Shown: positions 1 to 6,671, counted from the first letter of the stretch. The stretch: 13,495 nt of DNA from CAZBWE01 sp964495465 (GCA_964495465.1 CAZBWE010000062.1:1-13495); one strand, 5' to 3'. Notes: generated by a model not told the origin, from the sequence alone. A program made the numbers and translations.

Positions 1-119
1 ATAAGGGCAGGCGTTTTTCTCTCGGCCTGTTCACCTCCGAAATCGCCGCCGCCCGTGCTTATGATGCCGCAGCAATTAAATATCATAAAGAGTTTGCTGT
101 TCTAAACTTCGACAAATGA
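1..119 (+). CDS. AP2-domain protein, C-terminal fragment (gene cut by window edge)
   Basis: An open frame enters from the left edge (first full codon at 3) and ends with TGA at 117-119. The 38 visible residues include GLFTSEIAAARAYDAAAIKY and end in FAVLNFDK. This matches the C-terminal half of an AP2/ERF DNA-binding domain: the amphipathic helix with the AAxAYDxAA pattern, then the closing LNF. In bacteria and phages this domain usually sits behind an HNH homing-endonuclease domain, so the complete protein is probably a mobile HNH-AP2 endonuclease. That part is inference, because the catalytic half lies outside the window. It is followed by about 100 bp without a gene before the promoter of the next operon. 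If it is a homing nuclease, it fits the accessory character of the left region. Confidence 0.7.
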   Translation, partial: KGRRFSLGLFTSEIAAARAYDAAAIKYHKEFAVLNFDK

Positions 120-218
120 AAATACTTAGCCCTCGATTTCACTACATATTTTTTGCTGATTCCCAATAATATCTATAGGTTTCGCAACAAGTATTTAAAA
201 TAGAAAGCAAAAATACTC

Positions 219-247
219 TTGACTAATCATCAACACAACAGTATAGT
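219..247 (+). promoter_or_regulatory. sigma-70 promoter of the DUF6932 / XRE-ImmA / beta operon
   Basis: TTGACT at 219-224 and TATAGT at 242-247 are separated by exactly 17 bp; each box differs from consensus at one base. The expected start point, 6-8 bp after the -10 box, falls at about 253-255, on the GTG start codon at 254. The first gene is therefore probably read from a leaderless mRNA. No Shine-Dalgarno sequence precedes that GTG, which agrees. Confidence 0.75.
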
Positions 248-254
248 TGTGTTG
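231..254. promoter_or_regulatory. 24-bp palindromic operator candidate overlapping the -10 box
   Basis: CAACACAAC at 231-239 and its perfect reverse complement GTTGTGTTG at 246-254 flank a 6-bp centre. The right arm covers the end of the -10 box and the predicted start point, and the left arm lies in the promoter spacer. A protein bound here would block RNA polymerase. The obvious candidate is the XRE-type HTH protein encoded at 719-2011, because antitoxins of this kind commonly repress their own operon. The palindrome is visible in the sequence; the identity of the binding protein is inferred. Confidence 0.65.
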
Positions 255-700
255 TGATACCAGATTTCGTAGATATTGGCGGGCCATGGAAGGTTTTGCC
301 TCCTGGAGTACACAATGCAACACTCGAAGAGGTCGAAACTCGCTTTGCATCATCTTATCATAGGAAACGCCTATTTGCTGGATTTAAAGAAGGTGTCTTA
401 GCTCTACGTAAAGCTGGATGTCGAAAAATCTTTCTTGACGGAAGTTTTGTTACTGAAAAACCTTTTCCCTGTGATTTTGATGTCTGTTGGTATGCTATGG
501 GAGTAGATGTTGCAAAATTAAATCCTGTTTTCCTTGACTTTTCTGAAAATCGCAAAAAACAAAAAGAGTATTTCCACGGAGAATTTTTCCCTTCCAATTT
601 TCTTGCAGATGGGAAGCACCTATTTCTTGATTTTTTCCAAATCGACAAAGACACGGGAAACGCGAAAGGTATTATCTGTATAAAATTCCAAAAGAATTGA
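254..700 (+). CDS. DUF6932-like nucleotidyltransferase-fold protein, putative toxin
   Basis: The protein has 148 residues and starts at GTG. It opens with MIPDF and LPPGVHNATLEE, then carries LDGSFVTEKPFPCDFDVCW at residues 61-79. The glycine-serine pair (63-64) followed by DFD (74-76) is the active-site pattern of minimal nucleotidyltransferases (MNT/AbiEii-like), and Asp126 in FLDFFQ could be a third acidic ligand. The overall pattern is what I recognise as DUF6932, a small family often placed beside HTH regulators. The likely role is transfer of a nucleotide to an RNA or protein target, as for MNT-type toxins; this is inferred, not shown. It lies 18 bp upstream of the XRE-ImmA gene in one operon. 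The GTG is chosen because the predicted transcript begins there and no in-frame ATG follows nearby. Base composition is AT-rich compared with rpoD and dnaG. Confidence 0.72.
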   Translation: MIPDFVDIGGPWKVLPPGVHNATLEEVETRFASSYHRKRLFAGFKEGVLALRKAGCRKIFLDGSFVTEKPFPCDFDVCWYAMGVDVAKLNPVFLDFSENRKKQKEYFHGEFFPSNFLADGKHLFLDFFQIDKDTGNAKGIICIKFQKN

Positions 701-718
701 CGAAAAGAGGTATTGCCA

Positions 719-2011
719 ATGATAACTAATGAAAGACAATATCGAATAACAAATGCTCAACTAGAAAAATTCCGAAAAGCAATTGACGATTTTGATATCA
801 AAGCCGTTATTAAACAAACAAAGTCCAAATTTCTGGCAAAGGCAGAATTAGATGCACTGCATAGTGAATATGAAAATCTTTCCATGCAACTCCATGAATA
901 CGAGGCATTGAAATCAGGAACTGTTGAAATATTAAAGGCATCAAGCTTGGAAGAATTACCAACAATTCTTATCAGGGCGCGCATTGTCAAGGGGCTTTCA
1001 CAACGCCAGCTTGCAGAAGCTATTGATTTGAAGGAACAGCAGATTCAAAGATATGAAGCAGAGGAATATGCTTCTGCGAATTTGCCTCGACTCACTGAAG
1101 TAGCAAAAGCGCTTGGCCTAAACATAAGCGAGGTTGCTGAATTCAGAGCGACACCACAAAGACCTTTTAATGTAGGCAAAAATAAAGATGGTTTAGCCTG
1201 GGATCAATTCCCGATTAAGGAAATGTACCGCCGCAATTGGTTTGAGGAATCACCCGGTTCTTTGGAGGAGGCCGTGGCCAATGCTGAGGAACTTGTAAAG
1301 AAATTTGTGAAAGGTTCTCTTGAGCCAGTACAAGCGCTCGCACGTCAGCGTGTACGCTTGGGAGGTAATGTAAATCGCTATGCTCTTCTTGCATGGCAAT
1401 GTCGAATTATAACTCTCGCTAATAAACAGAAGTTAAAAAACAAATATAAACAGAATACAATTACCAAAAAGTGGTTAACCAAGCTTGCGCAATTAAGCTG
1501 TGTAGAAGAATGGGAGAAAAAAGTCATTGAGCACTTACGAGATTGTGGGATCCGGCTCGTTGTGGAATCTCATTTACCTAATACTTATCTGGACGGTGCT
1601 GCAATTTTACTTTCTGATGGTTCACCAGTAATCGGGATGACGCTACGCTACGATAGGATTGATAACTTTTGGTTTGTTCTTTTCCACGAGCTTGTCCATA
1701 TAATGAAGCACCTGCATAAAGGCAATATAGAAAGCATATTTGACGACCTTGATGTGGAAGCTGGAGATATTGAGAGGGAAGCAGATGAGCTAGCGGGCGA
1801 AATCCTTGTTCCTGAAGACAAATGGAATACAGCTTTGTCCCGTTATTTGAGAAGTGAGGATTCAATCAAAGATTTCGCGAAAGAATTAAGCATTCACCCG
1901 GCGATAGTTGCAGGGAAAATACGAAGAGAAGCGAAAGACTATATTATTCTTACAAATATGGTCGGACAGGGTGAAGTAAGAAAACATTTTCCGAGTGTCT
2001 ACTTTTATTAA
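719..2011 (+). CDS. XRE-family HTH regulator fused to ImmA/IrrE-type zinc metallopeptidase
   Basis: This is a 430-residue two-domain protein. A coiled N-terminal segment (about 1-80) precedes an XRE helix-turn-helix (about 82-138: LSQRQLAEAIDLKEQQIQRY, then LPRLTEVAKALGLNI). The C-terminal half has the gluzincin motif HELVH (323-327) and a downstream EREADELA (352-359), the usual third-ligand helix of ImmA/IrrE (DUF955) peptidases. Proteins of this design bind an operator and act as antitoxin or repressor; the peptidase can cleave a repressor or partner in response to a signal. A TTG at 713 would extend the protein by two residues, but the AGAGG at 706-710 is spaced correctly for ATG 719 (8 nt) and not for TTG. 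The DUF6932 gene lies 18 bp upstream and the beta-family gene 14 bp downstream. Domain calls are firm; the role as antitoxin is inferred from context. Confidence 0.85.
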   Translation: MITNERQYRITNAQLEKFRKAIDDFDIKAVIKQTKSKFLAKAELDALHSEYENLSMQLHEYEALKSGTVEILKASSLEELPTILIRARIVKGLSQRQLAEAIDLKEQQIQRYEAEEYASANLPRLTEVAKALGLNISEVAEFRATPQRPFNVGKNKDGLAWDQFPIKEMYRRNWFEESPGSLEEAVANAEELVKKFVKGSLEPVQALARQRVRLGGNVNRYALLAWQCRIITLANKQKLKNKYKQNTITKKWLTKLAQLSCVEEWEKKVIEHLRDCGIRLVVESHLPNTYLDGAAILLSDGSPVIGMTLRYDRIDNFWFVLFHELVHIMKHLHKGNIESIFDDLDVEAGDIEREADELAGEILVPEDKWNTALSRYLRSEDSIKDFAKELSIHPAIVAGKIRREAKDYIILTNMVGQGEVRKHFPSVYFY

Positions 2012-2025
2012 TATAGGGGAACATA

Positions 2026-3114
2026 ATGAGCTTTAACCATACCCACTATCTTCCATGTCTTCGATGGAAACAAGGAGAGTATCAAGCCGTATCGCGATTA
2101 CCAACCAAGACAAAGCGTGTATTTACTCCATTGATAGAAATTCCAGGGATTGGATATGACTTCGAAAATGAAACAAAAGCGAAAACAATAGATGAACATT
2201 TAGCTCTGTTTGCAAAAAGAGTTCTTGAAAAATGGGGCAGACAACTTTGTTTTGTTGATTTAAATCTCATCGGGCCTAATGAACGTATGGCTACAGGAGT
2301 TCATCCAGTGCGTTTTATATTCAATATACTTCGAGAGAGGATATGTTCAGCCATATCTGTAACTGGATTAGATAGGAATAATGCTTATCAGCAAGAAATC
2401 AGAAATATTATAACTCAGAACAAATCTGGTGTTTGCCTAAGAATAAAAATAGAACAAGCTGCAAAAGTATCGCTCAAGGACGACCTTGATTCTCTTTTGT
2501 CGAGATTGAAGGTTAAACCAGAAAACTGCGACCTCATTATTGATTTAGGTGCACCAAATTTTATTCCTCTTGAAGGATTTTCTAAAGCCATTTTAACTAT
2601 TGTGGGCTCTTTTCCTTATTTGGATGACTGGAGAACCTTTACAATTCTGGGCACCTCTTTTCCGAAAACCATGACGGGTATTAGAAAGGGAGGTGAAATT
2701 GTTCCTCGTTATGAATGGAAATTATATAAGATTTTGATATCTCGTTTCAGAGAAGCAGAGTTACGGCTCCCAGCTTTTGGTGACTATGCCATTAATCATC
2801 CTGAGATTCCTGAACTTGATTGGAGAGTGGTAAAGCCTCCAGCAACAATAAGGTATACTATTGAAAATGGCTGGTACATTGTAAAGGGGGATAATGTTAG
2901 AGATTATGGTTATAAGCAATATCACCAACTGAGCCAAATTGTTTTGTCTTCTCGTTATTATTACGGATCGGCCTTGTCATGGGGAGATAGTTATATACAG
3001 ACGTGTACAAATAGGAGTGCTAAAACCGGTAACCTTTCTACATGGCGGCAGGTTGGTACAAACCATCATATTGTGAAGGTAATTCAGGACATCGCCAGTT
3101 TTTACGCCTCTTGA
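2026..3114 (+). CDS. beta family protein (PF14350-like), putative defence component
   Basis: The protein has 362 residues. The start is well marked: AGGGGA at 2015-2020, five bases before ATG. It begins with YLPCLRWKQGEY (8-19) and carries PLIEI (35-39), FVDL (76-79), IIDLG (171-175) and, near the C-terminus, WRQVGTNHHI (340-349). These are the landmarks I associate with the 'beta protein' family (PF14350), named after a phage protein and also close to the sce7725 group. The repeated hydrophobic strand plus acidic residue pattern suggests a TIM-barrel-like fold; this is inference. Biochemical function is unknown. It is the third gene of the plus-strand operon. Its last 77 bp overlap the end of the opposing sce7726-like gene, and family members are typically found beside such nuclease-like genes, so the two probably act together. 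Confidence 0.75.
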   Translation: MSFNHTHYLPCLRWKQGEYQAVSRLPTKTKRVFTPLIEIPGIGYDFENETKAKTIDEHLALFAKRVLEKWGRQLCFVDLNLIGPNERMATGVHPVRFIFNILRERICSAISVTGLDRNNAYQQEIRNIITQNKSGVCLRIKIEQAAKVSLKDDLDSLLSRLKVKPENCDLIIDLGAPNFIPLEGFSKAILTIVGSFPYLDDWRTFTILGTSFPKTMTGIRKGGEIVPRYEWKLYKILISRFREAELRLPAFGDYAINHPEIPELDWRVVKPPATIRYTIENGWYIVKGDNVRDYGYKQYHQLSQIVLSSRYYYGSALSWGDSYIQTCTNRSAKTGNLSTWRQVGTNHHIVKVIQDIASFYAS

Positions 3115-3652
3115 AACACTCTCTGACAAATTTTCGTAGTTCGCATACATTAAGTTTATCTACCAGATACTCATACAGTATTGCTCGCGGTTGGCGAAGT
3201 ATTCTTTTAGGTACTTTATTATTCTGTAATATTTCTATCACTTCATTACGCCATAATAATTGTGCTATAGATATTGGATCGACATCTTTATTCCTCTGAG
3301 CCTTACGAATTGTATCAAAGTACACAGTGCCTCTTGATCCCTTCACAGAAGCAATTACACCCCACCATCTTGGAATGTGGTTTTGGATAGAATTAATGTG
3401 ACGCTCACCAATAACTATAGAAATCTTATCAAAAACTGCATTATATGATTTGACTTGCTCCTTAAGCCTACGGAGCGAATCGTTGTTGCTCTTAATCTCA
3501 TATCCAATAAGGTGACCATTAATTACAGCAATATCGGCCCGGCATTTTCCATGATTTAATCCGAGCTCATCGAGCACAAGTGTGTCTTTTTGAGCATGTT
3601 GCCGTCGTAGTTTTTTTCTATGAAAGTTTTGTCTGATCTCTAAATCATTCAT
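3038..3652 (-). CDS. sce7726-family PD-(D/E)XK nuclease-like protein
   Basis: The protein has 204 residues. Residues 24-54 contain TLVLDELGL, then RADIAVINGHLIGYEIKS. Asp40 followed by Glu52-x-Lys54 is the D...ExK core of PD-(D/E)XK nucleases, and Glu29 sits where the helix-1 acidic residue is often found. YNAVFDKISIVIGERH (70-85) and IPRWWGVI (93-100) also fit the sce7726 family as I know it. The likely role is DNA or RNA cleavage in a defence setting; no activity has been deduced directly. It converges on the beta-family gene, and its final codons (QYDGLYQPAAM) are antisense to the WRQVGTNHH motif of that gene. The ATG at 3652 has no clear Shine-Dalgarno site and is preceded by an inverted repeat, so expression may be low or controlled. 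The start could be re-examined, but no better one is visible. Confidence 0.78.
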   Translation of the reverse strand: MNDLEIRQNFHRKKLRRQHAQKDTLVLDELGLNHGKCRADIAVINGHLIGYEIKSNNDSLRRLKEQVKSYNAVFDKISIVIGERHINSIQNHIPRWWGVIASVKGSRGTVYFDTIRKAQRNKDVDPISIAQLLWRNEVIEILQNNKVPKRILRQPRAILYEYLVDKLNVCELRKFVRECFKRRKNWRCPELPSQYDGLYQPAAM

Positions 3653-3654
3653 AA

Positions 3655-3674
3655 CTTATTAATTCACTAATAAG
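3655..3674. promoter_or_regulatory. perfect inverted repeat just upstream of the sce7726-like start codon
   Basis: CTTATTA at 3655-3661 and TAATAAG at 3668-3674 form a 7-bp perfect inverted repeat with a 6-bp spacer, ending two bases before the ATG on the minus strand. It could be an operator or a weak leader hairpin that hides the ribosome-binding region. The AT-rich sequence makes a chance palindrome possible. Confidence 0.3.
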
Positions 3675-3876
3675 CCGATAAACTTTTAAATAATTATTCA
3701 CAAACCCAAAATTGAAAAGGGGAAAGTGCTTCTTTTAATACAATCCCTTTCATACTATGTATTTCAGTTTTGTCGGCTAATATCTTGATTTTACACCAAT
3801 AAATACACTATGAAAATTGATTATTTTTTATTTTAATATGTAACTTAGTGCACTCAGGCAAACCAAGCACAAGAAA

Positions 3877-3896
3877 CCCCGCAGTTCCCTGCAGGG
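3877..3896 (-). terminator. terminator-like hairpin downstream of the 32-residue membrane protein gene
   Basis: On the minus strand CCCTGCAG, a 4-base loop and CTGCGGGG form an 8-bp stem with one G-U pair, followed by TTTCTTG. On the plus strand the same stem would contain a C-A mismatch, so minus-strand use is favoured. It lies 62 bp after the stop of the small membrane protein gene and would separate that transcript from the sce7726-like gene. Confidence 0.5.
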
Positions 3897-3923
3897 CTTT
3901 TCATTTCAATTAGTTAAATTTTA

Positions 3924-3944
3924 CCCGCCGCTCTGTTTGGCGGA
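3924..3944. repeat. dispersed hairpin repeat, copy 1 (CCGCC ... GGCGG)
   Basis: A 21-bp unit, CCCGCCGCTC then TGTTTGGCGGA, with 5-bp arms CCGCC and GGCGG. The copy at 4829-4849 differs at two positions only, both in the loop, so the stem is conserved between copies. This points to a dispersed structured repeat and not a chance match. Confidence 0.55.
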
Positions 3945-3958
3945 CTATCCGCTGGTTT

Positions 3959-4057
3959 CTAATAATATTTATCTTTTATTTTCACTCCAATAAACACAGC
4001 CAAAATCACAACAGCCACAACAATAAGTATCCAACTAAAAGTGCTCAATAAAAGCAT
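3959..4057 (-). CDS. 32-residue single-pass membrane protein
   Basis: ATG (4055-4057 on the plus strand) is preceded by a perfect AAAGGAGG ribosome-binding site, with AGGAGG at 4064-4069 six bases from the start. It encodes 32 residues ending at TAG (3959-3961). Residues 2-25 are almost wholly hydrophobic (SWILIVVAVVILAVFIGV in the core), followed by the short basic tail KIKDKYY. This is a single transmembrane helix with a positively charged C-terminus, which predicts an inner-membrane protein with the tail in the cytoplasm. The ribosome-binding site is among the strongest in the window, and a hairpin terminator follows, so it looks like a real gene. I do not recognise a family. It could be a small membrane regulator or a type I-like toxic peptide. 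Confidence 0.6.
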   Translation of the reverse strand: MLLLSTFSWILIVVAVVILAVFIGVKIKDKYY

Positions 4058-4233
4058 ATTAAGCCTCCTTTCTATTAATCTTACCTGTTTATATCAACAA
4101 CTCTCATAAAGCTAAATTTCAATCAAACGGCAACTCTCTCACACTAACTTGCACCTAAGCAAGCCCACCAAACGCGTGCTGGCGAGGTACCCGCAATTCC
4201 CAGCAAGTCAAAAGACTCACTTTGAGTTCCCAA

Positions 4234-4563
4234 TCAGCTTTTAGTTTGACCAATCCACCGATAGATTGTTATTGCCTCATCGCTTGCTTTTACATCGCCA
4301 ATTTGAAGGTCCCGGCCGAGAAGGTACTGAACTTCCACGCACTCAGGCCAGTCCTGAAGGCAGTGCGCTATTGCGCTATCAGTACTGTAATAATCTCCGC
4401 CGCCTCGGCCGTATGACGTACCGAACTTTTTTTCTAACACTTCTAAAATCTCGGGATTCCGTTCTCTTAACCGGTTTACAATCTGATAAGGGAGCCAATA
4501 ACAATTTAGCCTTTCTTGCAGAATCTGCCCAATGGCCTCCCGAAACTCCTCAAATCTCGGCAT
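4234..4563 (-). CDS. hypothetical protein, 109 residues
   Basis: The start ATG has AGGAG seven bases upstream (plus-strand 4570-4574), and a promoter-like pair lies at 4622-4649. The protein is soluble and mixed: a helical N-terminus (FEEFREAIGQILQERL) leads to WLPYQIVNRLRERNPEILEV, which resembles a winged-helix or small DNA-binding segment. A glycine-rich turn follows (YGRGGGDYYSTDSAIAHCL), then a strand-rich end. No signal peptide, membrane segment or catalytic motif is visible, and I do not recognise the family. Coding is supported by the ribosome-binding site, the promoter and the ordinary amino-acid composition. It lies between rpoD and the small membrane protein gene, on the same strand but separated from both by more than 170 bp. 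Confidence 0.6.
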   Translation of the reverse strand: MPRFEEFREAIGQILQERLNCYWLPYQIVNRLRERNPEILEVLEKKFGTSYGRGGGDYYSTDSAIAHCLQDWPECVEVQYLLGRDLQIGDVKASDEAITIYRWIGQTKS

Positions 4564-4621
4564 TTTTTTCTCCTATAAATTGCTCTCTATTCTACCAGCC
4601 ACTTATCTACCCAATCTCGCA

Positions 4622-4649
4622 ATTATCTTCAAAGCAAATTCCGCGTCAA
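4622..4649 (-). promoter_or_regulatory. candidate promoter of the 109-residue hypothetical gene
   Basis: Read on the minus strand, TTGACG (plus 4644-4649) and GATAAT (plus 4622-4627) are 16 bp apart. The predicted start would leave a leader of roughly 50 nt before the ATG at 4563. Confidence 0.45.
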
Positions 4650-4889
4650 CCTTATATAATGGAAGGCCGGACGCCTGACAAGGCGGGGCAGTTCTACTGC
4701 CCGGTGGACGAGACGAAGACTTGGCGCACAAACCACGTTTGGAGCACATGGCTTTGTCGAGAACACATCCCGGCCAAATTCTCTGTGTTTTCTGTGACCT
4801 CTGTGGCTAAAAAAATCAGTGAAACTTGCCCGCCGCTCCGTCTGGCGGAATCATAAATCGAAAATCGACAATCGTAAATCTCAAATCTT
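4650..4889. repeat. repeat-rich spacer downstream of rpoD
   Basis: This spacer has no supported gene. It holds small stem-loops (GCCT/AGGC at 4673-4684; GGGCAG/CTGCCC at 4686-4702). On the minus strand it carries a degenerate copy of the GCCACAGAG...CACAGA repeat (about 4785-4808), followed by CACTGATTTT, which is also seen upstream of rpoD. At about 4852-4885 there is an AATCGAAAATCGACAATCG-type run that recurs in and around dnaG. Frames through this DNA give the repetitive 'IYDCRFSIYD' type of peptide and are not genes. None of the hairpins has a clear U-tract for ending the rpoD transcript. Confidence 0.55.
4829..4849. repeat. dispersed hairpin repeat, copy 2 (CCGCC ... GGCGG)
   Basis: A 21-bp unit matching 3924-3944 at 19 positions, with the same CCGCC/GGCGG arms and two loop changes (T to C). 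It ends about 40 bp before the rpoD stop codon and lies directly beside an AATCGA-type repeat. Confidence 0.55.
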
Positions 4890-6671
4890 CTACGCACTTT
4901 TATGGTCGATAAATCCTTCCAGTTTTCGCGCTCGCACCGGGTGCTGCAGTTTCCGTATCGCCTTTGCCTCTACCTGCCGGACTCGCTCGCGCGTAACCTT
5001 GAAAATCCTGCCGACCTCTTCGAGCGTATAAGTATACCCGTCGCCGATTCCGTATCTCAGCTTGATAATCTCACGCTCACGGTATGAAAGCGTCTTGAGC
5101 ACCAGGTCAATCCTCTCGCTTAGCATCCCCTGCGTAGCCGACGACACCGGCGAATCCACCTCATCGTCTTCGATAAAGTCGCCGAAGTAGCTGTCCTCGC
5201 TTTCGCCGATAGGCCTGTCCAGGCTAATCGGATGTTTGGATATCTTCAGCACCCTCCTGGCCTCTTCAACCTCCATACCCGCCTCTTCTGCTATCTCTTC
5301 TACCTTCGGCTCTCTGCCGAACTTCTGGTGCAGGACCTTGCTGGCCGTCCGCAGCCGGCTCATCGTCTCTATCATATGCACCGGGATACGAATCGTTCGT
5401 GCGTGGTCGGCTATCGACCGGGTAATCGCCTGACGAATCCACCACGTCGCATACGTGCTGAATTTATATCCTCTGCGGTGCTCGTATTTATCCACCGCCC
5501 TCATCAGCCCGGTATTGCCTTCCTGAATCAAATCCAGAAAGCTCAGGCCTCTGCCGCGATACTTCTTGGCGATGGAGACAACCAGCCGCAGGTTCGCGCT
5601 TGACAGCGTGCGTTTTGCATTCTCGTATTGAGTAAAGACCCTGTTCATCGACCGCAGCCGTTTATCAAGCTGTTTAGGCCTTTCCACAACCAGGTTCTGG
5701 AGCCCCTCGAGCTCCTGTTTCATACTTTCGATATCCTCTTCTGTAACCATCCCATTTGGCCCCTGCTCTATACTCTGCTGTAGCTGGTGCATTTTCTGGC
5801 TGATGCCTTGCAGCTTGTTTTTCATTGATTGAATTCTGCTGGTTCGCAGGCTGAGCTCTTCGAGCAGGGTGGCGATTTTTCGCCTGTTTCTATGCAGCTG
5901 TAACAATACTTTTTTGTCCGGCATATCGCCGTCTGTTTTCAGCGCCTTTTTAAAATATACCTGGTTTGCCTTAAGAAGTTTATCAGCCGTTTCGACGTTT
6001 TGTGATACTCTTTTTTTAATTATGCCTTTTGTGAGGTATTTTTCCGTTGTGGTTTTGATGGTCCTGTCGAACGACAGAATCCCATCCTGCACCTGCTGAA
6101 TTATTTCGATAGCGTTTCTGGCGCAGTAGTCTGACTGGAGCATTTTTCTCCTGAAAGCCATCCTCGCTATCTCGATTTTCCGCGCAAGATTGATTTCATC
6201 CGTCCTCGTCAGCAGCGGAATCTGTCCCATTTGCGTCAAATACATCCTGATTGGATCGTCGATGCGGCGGGAGACCTCGGGGCCGACGAGATCCCTTTCG
6301 AGGACTTCGTCATCCTTCAGCAACTGCTCCTTTTCCTGGTCATCCCCGCCTAAAACGACCTCCGTGTCTTCAAATTCCTCGTCGGCCTCCGCCGCCTGCT
6401 GAACCTCGACATCATCCTGCTCAAGCAACTTGATGCCCATCTCGTCAAACGTAGCCAAGATGCCGTCCAGATGAGCCGAGCTGACAATCTCGTCAGGCAG
6501 GCCTTCGTTCATCTCCTCGTAAGTGAGGAAGCCCCTTTTCCGGCCTTTGGCAATGAGAGATTTAATCAGCTCGTCAGCAGATTTGGGCTTTGCAGGCAGC
6601 GATGGGGCGGCATCGACTTCTATTTCAACCTCAGGTTTCTTTTCGTCTTTTTCTTTTCTTTTCCTTGCCAC
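4890..6671 (-). CDS. rpoD: RNA polymerase primary sigma factor RpoD/SigA (sigma-70)
   Basis: The primary sigma factor directs RNA polymerase to housekeeping promoters. In order: region 1.1 (DELIKSLIAKGRKRGFLTYEE, about 33-53), region 1.2 (DDPIRMYLTQMGQIPLLTRTDE, about 138-159), and a long lysine-rich, coiled-coil non-conserved segment (about 170-355) typical of planctomycete sigma factors. Region 2 follows (LRLVVSIAKKYRGRGLSFLD and YKFSTYATWWIRQAITR, about 361-417), then region 3, then region 4 (LSYREREIIKLRYGI and EVGRIFKVTRERVRQVEAKA, about 528-571). A TTG at 6695 would add eight residues but has no ribosome-binding site. The GTG at 6669-6671 has GGGAGG nine bases upstream (plus 6681-6686) and is preferred, giving 593 residues. 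dnaG, the usual neighbour in the macromolecular-synthesis operon, is about 3.9 kb upstream, with a restriction-like operon between them. Confidence 0.95.
   Translation of the reverse strand: MARKRKEKDEKKPEVEIEVDAAPSLPAKPKSADELIKSLIAKGRKRGFLTYEEMNEGLPDEIVSSAHLDGILATFDEMGIKLLEQDDVEVQQAAEADEEFEDTEVVLGGDDQEKEQLLKDDEVLERDLVGPEVSRRIDDPIRMYLTQMGQIPLLTRTDEINLARKIEIARMAFRRKMLQSDYCARNAIEIIQQVQDGILSFDRTIKTTTEKYLTKGIIKKRVSQNVETADKLLKANQVYFKKALKTDGDMPDKKVLLQLHRNRRKIATLLEELSLRTSRIQSMKNKLQGISQKMHQLQQSIEQGPNGMVTEEDIESMKQELEGLQNLVVERPKQLDKRLRSMNRVFTQYENAKRTLSSANLRLVVSIAKKYRGRGLSFLDLIQEGNTGLMRAVDKYEHRRGYKFSTYATWWIRQAITRSIADHARTIRIPVHMIETMSRLRTASKVLHQKFGREPKVEEIAEEAGMEVEEARRVLKISKHPISLDRPIGESEDSYFGDFIEDDEVDSPVSSATQGMLSERIDLVLKTLSYREREIIKLRYGIGDGYTYTLEEVGRIFKVTRERVRQVEAKAIRKLQHPVRARKLEGFIDHKSA

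Larger units (their letters stand above)
3653..3958. other. AT-rich intergenic region between sce7726-like gene and small membrane protein gene
   Basis: About 300 bp with no supported gene on either strand. Apart from the inverted repeat next to the sce7726-like start, it holds one terminator-like stem-loop (3877-3896) and one dispersed hairpin repeat (3924-3944), both listed separately. The stretch 3675-3870 is strongly AT-rich and probably contains the promoter for the sce7726-like gene, but no convincing -35/-10 pair stands out. Confidence 0.6.

Noticed and set aside
4215..4227. ACTC/GAGT stem followed by CTTTT downstream of the 109-residue gene, as a terminator
   Set aside because: The stem is only 4 bp and the U-tract is interrupted; too weak to call.
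4266..4856. 196-codon plus-strand open frame
   Set aside because: It has no ribosome-binding site, runs antisense through the 109-residue gene and then through dispersed repeats, and has an unnatural composition.
4694..4897. 67-codon minus-strand frame with 'FEIYDCRFSIYD' and 'LATEVTENTENLAG'
   Set aside because: These peptides are translations of dispersed AATCGA and GCCACAGA repeats and overlap the rpoD end; not a gene.
5232..5603. 123-codon plus-strand frame inside rpoD
   Set aside because: Wholly antisense to conserved sigma regions 2 and 3; no independent start signals.
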